Notes: generated from the letters alone by a model not told the origin. Counted from the stretch's first letter, positions 37,102 to 47,851 are shown. The stretch is DNA of 64,000 bases from Dendrophyllia cribrosa (GCA_024195265.1 JAJLRJ010000007.1:28033600-28097599), one strand, 5' to 3'. Translations and numbers: made by a program.

Positions 37102-37936
37102 TGGGCCTGTCCCGATTGTGCTCGGCAACTTTTGAGCAACTTTTGGCGTTTGGAGCAACTTTTTGCGGTTTTAGCAACCTCGAGCAAGATTTGCCCTTCA
37201 GAGCAACTTTTGAGCAAAATATAGGTTTAGAGCACATATCAAGCACGAAATATTCATGCGAATTTGTTGAAGGTTTATCAATCTTGCTGCATCTGATGGG
37301 GTCACAGTAACATGTGAGGATGTGAGGATGACAAGCTGACTTGGTGGGCAAATTACAAAGACACCCTCCCGCACTGGTCTTTGCTCGTTAAAAAACTCCT
37401 GTTGATTCAGCCAAGCTCTGCCTCTGCGGAAAGGGTTTTTAGTCTTCTGACCAATGCATTTGGCTCACAGCAAGAGTCCGCCCTCCAAGATTACCTTGAA
37501 GCCTCGCTTTATGCTTCGATATAACAATGCAAAGAGGGTGTAACATTTTGATTTCTTATATGGTTTTAGACTCTGAGAATGCAATCAGTAGAGCTAATTT
37601 CGTTCAAGTTCCCTCATATCGTTCGGCAAGACGTCAAATGAACCATGTGTTTTGTTTCGTTTGATTTAAGAGTATCTTTAAATTTCGCCCATATTTGCGA
37701 GCAACTCTTTAAAGCTAAATTTCAAGCTATTTTTCTTGACCAATGTTAGCAATTATTGTGAAGAACGAAAAATAAAGCTTTTAATTAACGTTTATATAAA
37801 AATTTCAATAAATTTAGGCAGCAACTTTTGAAATTTTGGTAGCAACTTTTTGGATATTTGGCAATTTTTTAGCAACTTTTTGGCATTCCAGTGAGCAACT
37901 TTCCAGCATTTTACGAGCACAATCGGGACAGGCCTA
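37102..37936 (+). mobile_element. non-autonomous hAT element inserted in the minisatellite
   Basis: The ends are inverted copies: GGCCTGTCCCGATTGTGCTC at the left and its complement at the right, 21 matching bases after the first positions. The 8-bp strings ACCTCCCC at 37094-37101 and 37937-37944 form the target duplication expected for hAT, although every array unit contains this string. Subterminal AGCAACTTTT repeats lie near both ends. Inside, 37390-37523 reads PSSASAERVFSLLTNAFGS and ends at a stop, matching the hAT C-terminal dimerisation region. The catalytic part is absent, so the copy is internally deleted. Confidence 0.85.
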
Positions 37937-38244
37937 ACCTCCCCATCCCATTGTACCCAACCTCCCCATTCCATTGCACCCAACCTCCCCATCTCATTGC
38001 ACCCCACCTCCCCATCCCATTGTACCCCACCTCCCCATTCCATTGCACCCCACCTCTCCATCCCATTGCACCCCACCTCCCCATCCCATTGTACCCCACC
38101 TCCCCATTCCATTGCACCCAACCTCCCCATCTCATTGCACCCCACCTCCCCATCCCATAGCACCCCACTTCCTCATCCCATGCACCCCACCTCCCCATCT
38201 CATTGCACCCAACCACCCCATCCCATTGCACCCCACCTCCCCAT
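37937..38244. repeat. 23-bp C-rich minisatellite, block 2
   Basis: Continuation of the array beyond the hAT insertion, about 13 units, with the same variant units as block 1. It ends where the LTR retrotransposon begins. Confidence 0.95.
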
Positions 38245-38420
38245 TGTTGTAAATATAGTTATTGAAAGTTTAGTAAAACGCAACTAAATGTCAACTCAAC
38301 GAGCAAGTCATGAAAGTTCTCCATGTTTACGCACATGGCGCTGCTGATGCGGGGCGGCCCCCATAAAATGTCAGGGACCCCAAACCGTAGGGGGGTTCCC
38401 TCAGGTTCAATATTACAACA
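38245..38420 (-). repeat. 3' LTR of the Ty3/gypsy element
   Basis: 176 bp, identical by eye to the other LTR. As the element reads on the minus strand, this is the downstream LTR. TG...CA termini are present. Confidence 0.95.
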
Positions 38421-38432
38421 TCTCCCCTCCTT
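38421..38432 (-). promoter_or_regulatory. polypurine tract of the LTR element
   Basis: On the minus strand AAGGAGGGGAGA directly abuts the 3' LTR, the position and composition expected for the plus-strand DNA primer of an LTR retroelement. Confidence 0.75.
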
Positions 38433-38457
38433 AAAATACTGTTTGCACTGTCAAACT

Positions 38458-41400
38458 CTAATAGTTTTCAATGAGCCTTTGTGGCTTCTTAACTTGTCGC
38501 CCAGATCTGGTTGTCATAGGTGAGTGTTTTGCATTTCCTGCTGGCTGTTCCGCTAGTTCCATTTGTCCTGGTGCTGGTTTCTCAGTTGTAGGTAACGATG
38601 GACTCATGGGAGCATCAGCTAATGGAGACCTTCTAGGAGAATGAGGCAGCTGTGGACTCATCGGATGCAGCTGTGGACTCATTGGATGATCATTTGGGAC
38701 TGAAATTATCTGCTTTCTGTTTCTTCTATAGATACGCCCCTGTTCATCTTGCAGTAGGTATGATCGCGGTAATACTTCAGCTTTCCGCCATTCTCTATCT
38801 CTATTTGGGCGAATCCGCACCTTGTCTCCAGCTTCCAATGGGGGCAGATCTCTACCTTGCTTGTCATAATTCTTCTTGGAAACAAACTGTCGTAGTTTGA
38901 GTGCTTTCACAACACGATCAGGATCCACTGCCTGTGGTAGTAAGAGACGTCGGTGAGTTGGTATCATTGTGCGCGTGCGCCGACTCATCAGCAGTTGTAC
39001 AGGAGACACGCCAATATCTTCAAATGGTGTATTGCGGTACTTTAACAACCCTTCAAAAGGGTCCTTGTGGTCTGCTGCGGCCTTCTTTAAGATTCGCTTG
39101 GCAGTCTGTACAGCTCTTTCTGCTGCACCATTTGACTGGGGGTACTCGGGAGAGCTTGTTGTGTGACGAAAACCCCACTCTTCAGCAAACTGCTTGAACT
39201 CATGGGTGCTGTTAAATAGATTTCTGGTATTGCTGTACTGTGACCCATTGTCACTAACAACTTCATCAGGGACCCCAAACCTTGCAAAGATTTTCTTCAA
39301 GTTGTTGATGACACAACTGGCAGTGTTGTGGCGAAGCAATTCTATTTCAAAGTACTTTGAATAGAAATCAGTCACTAACAGGTATGTTTGGCCTGCATAT
39401 TCAAACAAATCAGTTCCTACTACTTGCCACGGCAGTCCTGGAATTTCATGTGGATGCAATGACTCTCTCTGTTGCCGGTTTCGGAAGGCATTACAAATTG
39501 AACAGGAGCTGACTCGGTCTTTAATCTGGGCTGTCATTGAGGGCCAAAATACATAATCTCTGGCAAATCTGAGGCTCTTGCTTTCTCCCATATGTGCTCC
39601 ATGGATTTCATCTAGCACCTCTGCCCTCAGTGGTCTTGGGACTACTATTCGGTCTGATTTAAACAGCAATCCGTCCTCCACACTCAACTCTTCCTTAAAG
39701 CTCCAATACTCTCTGGCAAGCTCATCAACCTGTTCTTTTTCAGACGGCCACCCTTTAAGGACATACTCCATCACCACTCTTGAAGTCTCGTCATTGCTTG
39801 ACGTCTCCTTAAATCTCTTCAGTGTGTTGCTTTCAAATCCAAGCTCTTCAACCAGATTGATCCCTATCACGTCTTCCGGCTCTGTGGTTGGCTCACTGTC
39901 ACTAAGCGGAGCCCTGCTTAAACAGTCTGATATGACCTGTTGCTTTCCAGGTACATACCGTACATCAAGATCATACTTAGTCAGTTTCAATAGCATCCTT
40001 CGCAATCTGGGAGGTGCATCATTTAAAGGCTTTCGGAAGATTGACTCCAGCGGTTTGTGATCTGTTTCTACAATCACTCTGCGCCCATACACATACGTGT
40101 GAAACTTTTGTGTTCCCCAGACAATTGCCAGCATCTCTCTCTCAATGTTCGCGTAATTCCTCTCGCAGCTAGTCAGTGTCTTTGATCCGAATGCAACTGG
40201 TTTGCCCTCCTGCAGGATCACTGCACCAAGGCCCTTGCTACTTGCGTCTACATTTAGCACTGTTTCCTTGGTGTTGTCAAAGTAAGTGAGTGCAGGTGCG
40301 CTTGTGATGACAGACTTCAGCTTGTCAAAGGCCTCTTGTTGTGGTTTCTCCCAAACAAATGCTGCATCTTTCTGTGTAAGCTGTGAAATGGGTTCTTGTA
40401 TGTCAGCCTTGTGTTCAATGAACTTGTCTAGATAATTTACAGTTCCTAGTATGCGAAGGACACCTTCTTTGTCTACTGGGGGTGGCATTTCATTAATGGC
40501 TCTGATCTTTTCAGGGTCCGGTTTCAAACCTTCGGATGAGAACAGGTGCCCAACATAGCTCACTTCTGGAACTCTGAGTTTCACTTTCTTGGGGTTAAAC
40601 TTCAATCCAATTTCTCTGCACTTGTCCAGGACTCTTCTCAACTTCTCATCAACTTCAATTTGGTCTTTACCATGAACCAGGAAATCATCTACTATAATTT
40701 CAACCGGAACACCTTCAAAGAGCCTGTCCATCTCCCTCTGGTAGATTTCAGGGGCTGGTGAGATACCAAAAGGGAGTCTTGTAAATCGATAGCGCCCCCA
40801 AGGGGTGTTGAAAGTTAAAAGCTTGGAACTCTCATCATCTACCGGAAGCTGCCAGTATCCACTGCATGCATCAAGTGAAGTGAAACTCTTTGCACCTGAG
40901 AGTCGGTTTGCAACTTCTTCTACAGTGACCATCGGATAGTGGGGTCGTTTCAATGCTCTGTTCAGATCTCTTGGGTCAATACAAATGCGAACATCATCCT
41001 TTGAAGGTGGAGTGTCCTTTCTTTTGTCATTCACTTTCCTTTTGTCAATAACTAGCATTGATGAGACCCAAGGTGTAGGCTCATCCTCTTTCACAATAAT
41101 TCCATCTTCCTCCATCTCCTTCAGTTTTTCTCTCGCGGGTTCTAACATAGCAACTGGAATTTTCCTGGGAGGGTGTACAACTGGTGGCACCGAAGTATCA
41201 ACTTCCAGATGTACTTTGCTTGGAAGTTTACCAGGCTTATCACTGAAACAATCTTGGTACTCACATGAAACTGGATCTTTCTGGAAAATACTCTGGTCTC
41301 CAGATGCTCTCTGTGTTCCTGGTGTGGCTTGATTGGACTTCGATGTATCAATCAGTTGGAGATTCATAAACTGAAGGATTTCTAAATCCAAGCAGGCATC

Positions 41401-42552
41401 ACAACCCAGTAAGGGTGTAAAGTTTCCATCAACAACAAGATACAGCAAATCCATTCGACGATCCTTGTATTGAGTTGGAAGGCGTACACAGCCCTTAGGG
41501 TGAATAGGTTTAGTTGCAAGCCACCCTTTCAAAGGTTGCTGAATCTGCTGGAGAGGTTTCTTGGTAAGTTTCTCATACAGATGATAAGGAATGACTGTAG
41601 CTTCTGCACCTGTGTCTGCTTTGATTTCAACTTCCTGCCCTGCAATCTGAATAGTGACCAGGCTCTTTTTGGATTTCCTTGTGTCCGAAACACTTCCAAG
41701 TTCAATAGATTCAAAATAGGTATGCACTTCCTGGTCTGAGCTCTGAGAGTCTCCATTAGGTGGACTTCCTTTTTGGACTACATCAACTTGGGAGCCCCCT
41801 TTGGCATTTGCTGAGCACACCTGGGCAAAATGACCTTCTTTCTTACACTTAAGACATTGTTTTCCAAATGCTGGGCAACGGGATGGACGAGTAAATGGGT
41901 GCTTGTAACCACAAAACTTACACGAACGAGGGGTTTTCTTGTCCTGTCCCTTTGACTTATCAACAGGCTGAATTCCTATTGAACGTTCTGTCCCAGCACC
42001 TGCTGGTGTGCTGAACTTGTACTTTTGCAATTCTGCTGCCTCAAAGGTTCGGCAGTAATCATGAGCTTTCTGAAGGGTCAGGTCAGGTTTCTTTAACAGT
42101 TCTCCTCTCAGCTCGTCTGATAGTACACCTCCCACAATTCGATCCCTTACTAGTGAATCTCGCAGATCGCCAAAATCACACGTTAGCGACAAACGTTTCA
42201 GTTCGCTGACAAAATTATCAATCCTCTCCCCCTCTTTCTGGTTACGCTGATTAAACACTAACCTCTCATAGATCACATTCCTTGCTCCCTCGCAGAGCTC
42301 CTTAAATTTGTTGCATACATCTGCATAGCATTCCTTATTTTCTCCCGCATTGTAAACAAAATGACTGTATTCCTCAATCGCTTCGGGTCCGGCACAGTGA
42401 AGTAACAAGCTTACTTTCAATTTATCCGCTTTGTCATCCTTGCCTTTCGCCACAAGATAAATTTCAAACTGCATGAAAAACTTTCTCCAGTTGTCGGCTG
42501 CATTAGCATCGAGTACCAACGGACCAGGAGTTCTCGAATCTCGCTCAGCCAT
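38458..42552 (-). CDS. gag-pol polyprotein of the Ty3/gypsy retrotransposon
   Basis: A single frame of 1364 residues fuses Gag and Pol without a frameshift. Gag occupies about residues 1-250 and ends with a CCHC knuckle (C233, C236, H241, C246). The aspartic protease has DTG at 313-315. Reverse transcriptase spans about 470-650 with the catalytic VDD at 621-623. RNase H follows with D769, E806 and D831. The integrase has its zinc site at H984, H987, C1017 and C1020, and catalytic D1048, D1101 and E1145. The domain order RT-RNase H-IN places it in Ty3/gypsy. No envelope frame is present. The D1101-E1145 spacing is 43 residues, longer than the usual 35. All key residues are intact, so it may be active. 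Confidence 0.96.
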   Translation of the reverse strand: MAERDSRTPGPLVLDANAADNWRKFFMQFEIYLVAKGKDDKADKLKVSLLLHCAGPEAIEEYSHFVYNAGENKECYADVCNKFKELCEGARNVIYERLVFNQRNQKEGERIDNFVSELKRLSLTCDFGDLRDSLVRDRIVGGVLSDELRGELLKKPDLTLQKAHDYCRTFEAAELQKYKFSTPAGAGTERSIGIQPVDKSKGQDKKTPRSCKFCGYKHPFTRPSRCPAFGKQCLKCKKEGHFAQVCSANAKGGSQVDVVQKGSPPNGDSQSSDQEVHTYFESIELGSVSDTRKSKKSLVTIQIAGQEVEIKADTGAEATVIPYHLYEKLTKKPLQQIQQPLKGWLATKPIHPKGCVRLPTQYKDRRMDLLYLVVDGNFTPLLGCDACLDLEILQFMNLQLIDTSKSNQATPGTQRASGDQSIFQKDPVSCEYQDCFSDKPGKLPSKVHLEVDTSVPPVVHPPRKIPVAMLEPAREKLKEMEEDGIIVKEDEPTPWVSSMLVIDKRKVNDKRKDTPPSKDDVRICIDPRDLNRALKRPHYPMVTVEEVANRLSGAKSFTSLDACSGYWQLPVDDESSKLLTFNTPWGRYRFTRLPFGISPAPEIYQREMDRLFEGVPVEIIVDDFLVHGKDQIEVDEKLRRVLDKCREIGLKFNPKKVKLRVPEVSYVGHLFSSEGLKPDPEKIRAINEMPPPVDKEGVLRILGTVNYLDKFIEHKADIQEPISQLTQKDAAFVWEKPQQEAFDKLKSVITSAPALTYFDNTKETVLNVDASSKGLGAVILQEGKPVAFGSKTLTSCERNYANIEREMLAIVWGTQKFHTYVYGRRVIVETDHKPLESIFRKPLNDAPPRLRRMLLKLTKYDLDVRYVPGKQQVISDCLSRAPLSDSEPTTEPEDVIGINLVEELGFESNTLKRFKETSSNDETSRVVMEYVLKGWPSEKEQVDELAREYWSFKEELSVEDGLLFKSDRIVVPRPLRAEVLDEIHGAHMGESKSLRFARDYVFWPSMTAQIKDRVSSCSICNAFRNRQQRESLHPHEIPGLPWQVVGTDLFEYAGQTYLLVTDFYSKYFEIELLRHNTASCVINNLKKIFARFGVPDEVVSDNGSQYSNTRNLFNSTHEFKQFAEEWGFRHTTSSPEYPQSNGAAERAVQTAKRILKKAAADHKDPFEGLLKYRNTPFEDIGVSPVQLLMSRRTRTMIPTHRRLLLPQAVDPDRVVKALKLRQFVSKKNYDKQGRDLPPLEAGDKVRIRPNRDREWRKAEVLPRSYLLQDEQGRIYRRNRKQIISVPNDHPMSPQLHPMSPQLPHSPRRSPLADAPMSPSLPTTEKPAPGQMELAEQPAGNAKHSPMTTRSGRQVKKPQRLIENY

Positions 42553-42611
42553 CGCGGTTTGTCACTCAGCCAAGTTTTCGTTTCGATAAACTCCTTGCTT
42601 CAGTATTAAAG

Positions 42612-42629
42612 CTTAAACTTCTGACACCA
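42612..42629 (-). promoter_or_regulatory. primer-binding site of the LTR element
   Basis: Immediately inside the 5' LTR, the minus strand reads TGGTGTCAGAAGTTTAAG. The leading TGG complements the CCA tail of a tRNA and the position is as expected. TGGTGTCAG is reminiscent of leucine-tRNA primer sites, but the specific tRNA is not established here. Confidence 0.65.
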
Positions 42630-42805
42630 TGTTGTAAATATAGTTATTGAAAGTTTAGTAAAACGCAACTAAATGTCAACTCAACGAGCAAGTCATGAAA
42701 GTTCTCCATGTTTACGCACATGGCGCTGCTGATGCGGGGCGGCCCCCATAAAATGTCAGGGACCCCAAACCGTAGGGGGGTTCCCTCAGGTTCAATATTA
42801 CAACA
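42630..42805 (-). repeat. 5' LTR of the Ty3/gypsy element
   Basis: 176 bp, identical by eye to the LTR at 38245-38420. Transcription of the element should start in this copy and run towards lower coordinates. Confidence 0.95.
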
Positions 42806-42883
42806 CCCATCTCATTGCACCCCACCTCCTCATCACATGCACCCCACCTCCCCATTCCCCATTCCCCGCCTCCCCATCCCATA
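42806..42883. repeat. 23-bp C-rich minisatellite, block 3 (array end)
   Basis: The last three or four units of the array beyond the LTR element, more degenerate than the others and ending with ATTCCCCATTCCCCGCC. The array resumes in phase after the 5-bp duplication, confirming that the retrotransposon entered a pre-existing array. Confidence 0.9.
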
Positions 42884-42958
42884 GTTAGTTCGTGGAAGAG
42901 GGACAACAAGTTTGTTTACAGAGTCCCTTAAAGAATAGCGCGTTCTATTGGCCTAATA

Positions 42959-42994
42959 CCAACCTCATTCCCAGGGCCCTGGGAACGAGGTTGG
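42959..42994. repeat. 36-bp near-perfect palindrome
   Basis: CCAACCTCATTCCCAGGG is followed at once by CCCTGGGAACGAGGTTGG, its inverse apart from one mismatch. The related hairpin CTCGTTCCAAGGGTTTTTCC / complement occurs at 44790-44846 and AACCTCGTTCCCAGGG at 21706, so this is a dispersed inverted-repeat family, probably MITE ends. Confidence 0.7.
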
Positions 42995-44855
42995 GCCTAA
43001 TACGGTACCTTTTTTCAGTTTACTAGTCAAACAAACATAAGCGGAAGCACAGAAACTCGCACAACAACATTATCTTATTGCAACGTGAAAAGGCATAAAA
43101 AAGTACAAGCACGAGGACAAAAATTATTTATTTTTCTTGTGCTTGCGCTTATGCTTGTTTCATGTTCAAACAAAGCTCTTATGTTCAGGTGCGCTTGTGT
43201 CGTACCTGTTCCAGGCGTTCAGATAGTGGGTTCAACCAAAGAGCGACAAACGGTTGGCGAAGACAAGAACTCGAACACAAACAACTCGAAGGATTACTTA
43301 GTTCGTTTAATCTGAATCACACGAGCACGCTTACATACGGGAGCTGCATATAAAAAAAATTTACACTTCATGTAAGATAAACACGTCATGTAAGATACAC
43401 GAAATATCGTCACAGGGAGCGAAGGATAGGCGACGCACGAAGGGAAAATATTGCGAGTTTTGACGGAGGGGGATAGTCACGAAAGAGTTTTTCCCGCTCG
43501 TTCACGCGCCGGTTTTTAGCTGCTTTCCGGATCCACAATTTTTTAAACGCCTGTAAAAGGCTACTTGTGTCGTTACTGGGTGAAGACAGGCGTGCGACAA
43601 ATGTAGTCTACAGACTTGCAAAAGTTCGTGACATTTTATAAATTCAATATCATGATGTGGCTTTGTCAACACACACTTTACCCAATCTTAATATCGTGCA
43701 ACCTCCCGCGGCGTCATCTCCGCATCGCTTAGTACGCGTTTGACGGTAGTCGGTTTGAACGAAGGCCCTTTTAGTTCACAGAACAGTACGAAAGGTTTGT
43801 GAGTAGTTCCAAGAACAACCCCACCTTCCAAACGACCAAAACGCGAAACTTTTCTTGTTTTTACGGCCGTCGTGACCGTCATATACAAAGTACTCGCCTG
43901 GAAGACTGCAACCAAGGTCCAAGAATCCTTGGGACTAAGCCATTGTTACCTTTTTGCTCTGGTTAATTAACCACGGACCCGTTTAAAGAGACCATGGTGC
44001 GATTTCCAAGCTTCTACATACACATTCCTCGTATGGAAAAGGAAACGCCAATTACAACTCTACAGGGTGTAACGTATTGAAAAAAATCGAACCTTCAGCA
44101 TTCCTTATGTCTCCCCCTGGGACGAAGAGGAATAAGTCGGGGGAAATAAGTCAAGTCAGCACTCCTTCTCCGTGCAACCCTCCCGGCCATTTGAACTTGA
44201 AATTTGATGGCCCCGTTCTGGCCAAAATTGTCCTACTTATTTGTACGGTGTTTCATAAATTATCAAATGTACTATGGGAATTATTTTTACGTCTACTTCT
44301 AACCAGAACTGGTCGCAGGTTTCCGTAATTTTCTTCAAAATTAAAAGGCCTTTTTTCGGCTCTTTTGGACTCCTGACAATGTGCCACTAACAACTGATTA
44401 CACTGACTCTCCATGCTTGAATACGGAAACCCCGACTTTTCAATGCACCAATGAACCGCCTCCTTCCAATATTAGAGGTAGGCGGCCTTCACATGTTATA
44501 CTTGAAGAAAACGAATGAGCGCAAGTATTCCAGCTGATCCTTTGAGATCTGACGACGTCTTCGCCCGGGTCTAACCAGGTCCGAATTGTGTTGATGTCAC
44601 AGATGTAGTGTATTAGTTCATGCTTTAGTGTGCGTATATTAAGGGAAAAGTAAACGCGACCGAGTGCGTTGTTGAGTTGTATATGCATTCGTGAATTTAG
44701 AAAACAGAATCTACTTGTTTCAATTCAATGTACGATCTTCTTACTCAACTTATGAACTGCAATCGGCTTTTTAAAATTCCCAAGTGCTTAACCTCGTTCC
44801 AAGGGTTTTTCCCTTTTAAAATTGGGAAAAACCCTGGGAACGAGTTGCCAAGTGC
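42995..44855. other. unique stretch of the hinge region
   Basis: No homology to either arm was seen. A minus-strand frame at 43688-43915 (75 residues, ending EMTPREVARY) has even codon texture but no recognised domain, no clear splice sites and no neighbour; it may be a gene fragment brought in with this segment. A hairpin of the CCTCGTTCC family lies at 44790-44846. Nothing else was identified. Confidence 0.4.
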
Positions 44856-44859
44856 TTAA

Positions 44860-45237
44860 ACAAGGACACTGACTATAAAAGGGATAGCTCCGCCCCCTTT
44901 TGTCACACCATCACTGCTTCAACGGCTAATCAAACATGGCTGACACTGCGAGCAACACGGAGGAAGACCGTTGCCCCAAGAAATAGGTCTAATTCTACCT
45001 TCACTAGTTCAATCTTGTATAGGATTTATCTTTCACGAAAATAAAACTAAAAACATTATTTGAATTTATGCGCCTTTTAGCATGAATATAATATTTTAGC
45101 TTTCCAAATTTGAATTTCGCGCGGTAACGTATCTCCATTGGCGAGCGGATGCACGTGATATTGACAGTTCGGTGTCAAGTGTGAAATGACTGGCGGCTTG
45201 GCCAGGCCAAGCTTCCTTTTATAGTCAGTGTCCTTGT
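44860..45237. mobile_element. piggyBac-like MITE with TTAA target duplication
   Basis: The 378-bp element begins ACAAGGACACTGACTATAAA and ends with the exact inverse, with 23 matching terminal bases. TTAA stands on both sides (44856-44859 and 45238-45241). TTAA targeting with short inverted ends is the piggyBac signature. No transposase frame exists inside, so it is non-autonomous. Confidence 0.8.
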
Positions 45238-46324
45238 TTAAATAACTCAAAAATTAATGCACGAAGAACAAGTTTACTATTTCCTATATAAAATGTCCTA
45301 TGATTTGCTCGCTCATGCTGGCGTTCATTTAAGCATCAGTTGTCAGTTGCACATTGTCAGGAGTTAAAAAGAGCTGCCTTTAAATTTTGATGAAAATTAA
45401 GGAAACCTCCTTCATTTCTTTCTCGGATAACGCTACTGCAACTAGTTCTGGCCGCCATATTGAATACACCTCGTGGTTATGGGATTTGCTAAGAAATTCA
45501 TGCACAGAAAAAAAATTAATTCGTTGATCGCAGAAGAAATCAATTCATGTACCGCAGTATATGCAGAAATAATACCTAGAGTACATTTAATCATTTATGA
45601 AACACCGTAGAAACAATCGCGAAAACAGTTTATTATTTCTGGGATAGGAAAAGTAATTAGGATAAATTATTATCAGAACGGGCCCTCATAAGTTTGCTTC
45701 AGAGCCTGATAATTGTACAGTATTTGATCCATTTATTTTCTAATTCGTAATAAATTTCATTTTTTTTTCCTTTTTAACCATTTTTTTGTTGTTTCGTTGT
45801 TTTTTTATTTTTTCAGTTAGATGTACTTCTAAAGAGAAAAAACTCACGATTCCATCACAATATAGAATTCTCACATTTATTTCCAGTAGTTGGCAATTAC
45901 TACCTTGTTCAAAGTCCACGAATATATATCTTTTTGCAGGACGCCTAAGAGTACTATCGTGGAAGATCAAATAACAAAAATCAAGAGGCAAATCTTCCAT
46001 ACTAGATGCAAGACGACATGGCCAATTTACGTCATTAACTCGCAATTCCTTACCCACGTTTCCTTGCATCTCGTAACGCAAGTGAGAGAAAGAAGCGAAT
46101 GAATGCGACGCAGAAACCTTCAGCGTTGAGCCGTTTTAGCTTTACTAAGAGACAGCACTAAAACAAATTACGGAAGAAAATGAAGTGGGTTGTGGGGAGA
46201 TTGAAGAAGGCGAAAAAAGATGCCAGTCTCCCTTATATTTTTAGTTTAAACAGTCTTTCCAGTAGAAATTTCCATTATAGTTTCACAGAAACTGCCAGCC
46301 TCAACAAGGTTTAAGCTTATTCTG

Positions 46325-47851
46325 CTACGAACTTTCCACTAACAGTCCCTGAAGCAGCGCCGAGGACTCAATATCCGCAGAAATGTGATTCAGACACATA
46401 TCACTCGCATAGTTTGAAACAGTCGTGTCCATTTCCTTCGCATTGTCTGTCTCGACTGACGGAGGATGACTCAAACCATTAACCGCTGGCAACACGATCA
46501 ATGAACAGTCAATTCCAGTAACATCTGAGTTGACTGATGGTTCCGCAACACCATGGTCAATAAAACTCTTAACAGCACATTTGTTCATAACGGGTGCCTC
46601 GATTTCTTTCACATTCCCGCCAGTTTCACTGTCCATATTTGGAGTGAGTACACCACCGTTCGCTTTATCAACGCTGTCATAAGGCTCCGGTAGACTGGGC
46701 TCTTCGTCAACCTGATCACAGAGTGATTCTTGACTAGGAACCAAGTTCTCTTTCTTTGCATCCGCGTACAAGTCAATAGGACTGAACACTAGATTCTCGT
46801 TCTTTTCGTTCTCAAGTGGTCGAGCTTGACCAGGTTCCATATCCACATCCCCTCCATTTCCGGTAGCTTGAGTAGAAGACAATGCAACCTTTTTGGCCTT
46901 TTTCTTTTTTAACCGACGAGGTGCGTTGGGGGAGAGACATTTTTTCAGCAAGTTTTTGTTTCCTTTTCTTTTCTTGATTCGCTTTCTTTTGATATCCATG
47001 ATCTTTGGTTTTTCCACAGTCGTTGCGGCGTCCTTTTTCTCAAGGAACACGTACTGCAGATCCACAAATGGCTGTGAAAAAATAACAGAGAAAACCAAAA
47101 ACAAATCAGGCAGATTTCGCCGACGCGCGCGCGAGGGACGCGAGTGTTCCTCGCGCGCGTCCACGAAATTGTGCCCTGCACATGAACTAAACATAGGCAA
47201 ATAAACTAAACATAAACTAAACATAGGCAAATAATAACAGGATGCGCGCACATGTGTACCAAACAAAGTAGGGATTAAGAGACCAGCGTGAAAAATGTTT
47301 AATTTTGCTGCTCAGTAGAAAGCTTTCTAATCGAAAGGCGTTCTTACCCGTGCCTCAAATAGTCTAGTATGCTACCTGAGGTGAAAAAGTGTTCAACGTT
47401 TACAGGACTATTTAAACAGTTTGTTGTTGTTGTTGTTCGGGATGCGCGACAAGGTGGGATGAATAAATCAACGCGCCAGTGACGTCATGATGTCGCGCCG
47501 AAGCTGAGGGAGTACGCGGAAACGGAAGGCTTGGTTAATTAAATGTAGTTTTATCTTTGTTATATCAACACGAATTTTATTTGACAAAGCGCATAAGGTT
47601 CAAAGCGTGCATTATCCACCCTGCGTAACCGGCGACAATATCCAAAACATTCACTACTAGTGAGGATATTGCAGTCTTATTTACCTTGGAATAAAGGCCG
47701 TATATCCGACACACTTCCTTCATGGTCAGGTGGCCATCCAGGATTTCATCAGAGCGGATTATTTCGGTCTGTAGAGAAAAAGGAAAAAGAAAATAATGCT
47801 AATGTAGATAATAATGTTGCCTGCGTTCCCTGAATTTGCTCCATCAGGCGG

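Larger units (their letters stand above)
38245..42805 (-). mobile_element. complete Ty3/gypsy LTR retrotransposon inserted in the minisatellite
   Basis: Two 176-bp LTRs (38245-38420 and 42630-42805) begin TGTTGTAAATATAG and end ATTACAACA on the + strand, and I see no difference between them. CCCAT lies on both sides (38240-38244 and 42806-42810), a 5-bp target duplication; the host array also contains CCCAT in each unit, but its phase is preserved across the insertion. One open gag-pol frame, a primer-binding site and a polypurine tract are in the right places. Identical LTRs and an unbroken frame point to a very recent insertion, younger than the duplication and the array. Confidence 0.95.

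Noticed and set aside
36590..38287. Long Pro/His/Ser-rich (+) and Trp/Gly/Met-rich (-) open frames
   Set aside because: They follow the 23-bp minisatellite in several frames and on both strands at once, with a 23-residue period; this is a repeat artefact and not coding.
39578..40060. Plus-strand open frame of 160 codons
   Set aside because: It is the antisense shadow of the intact gag-pol frame on the minus strand.
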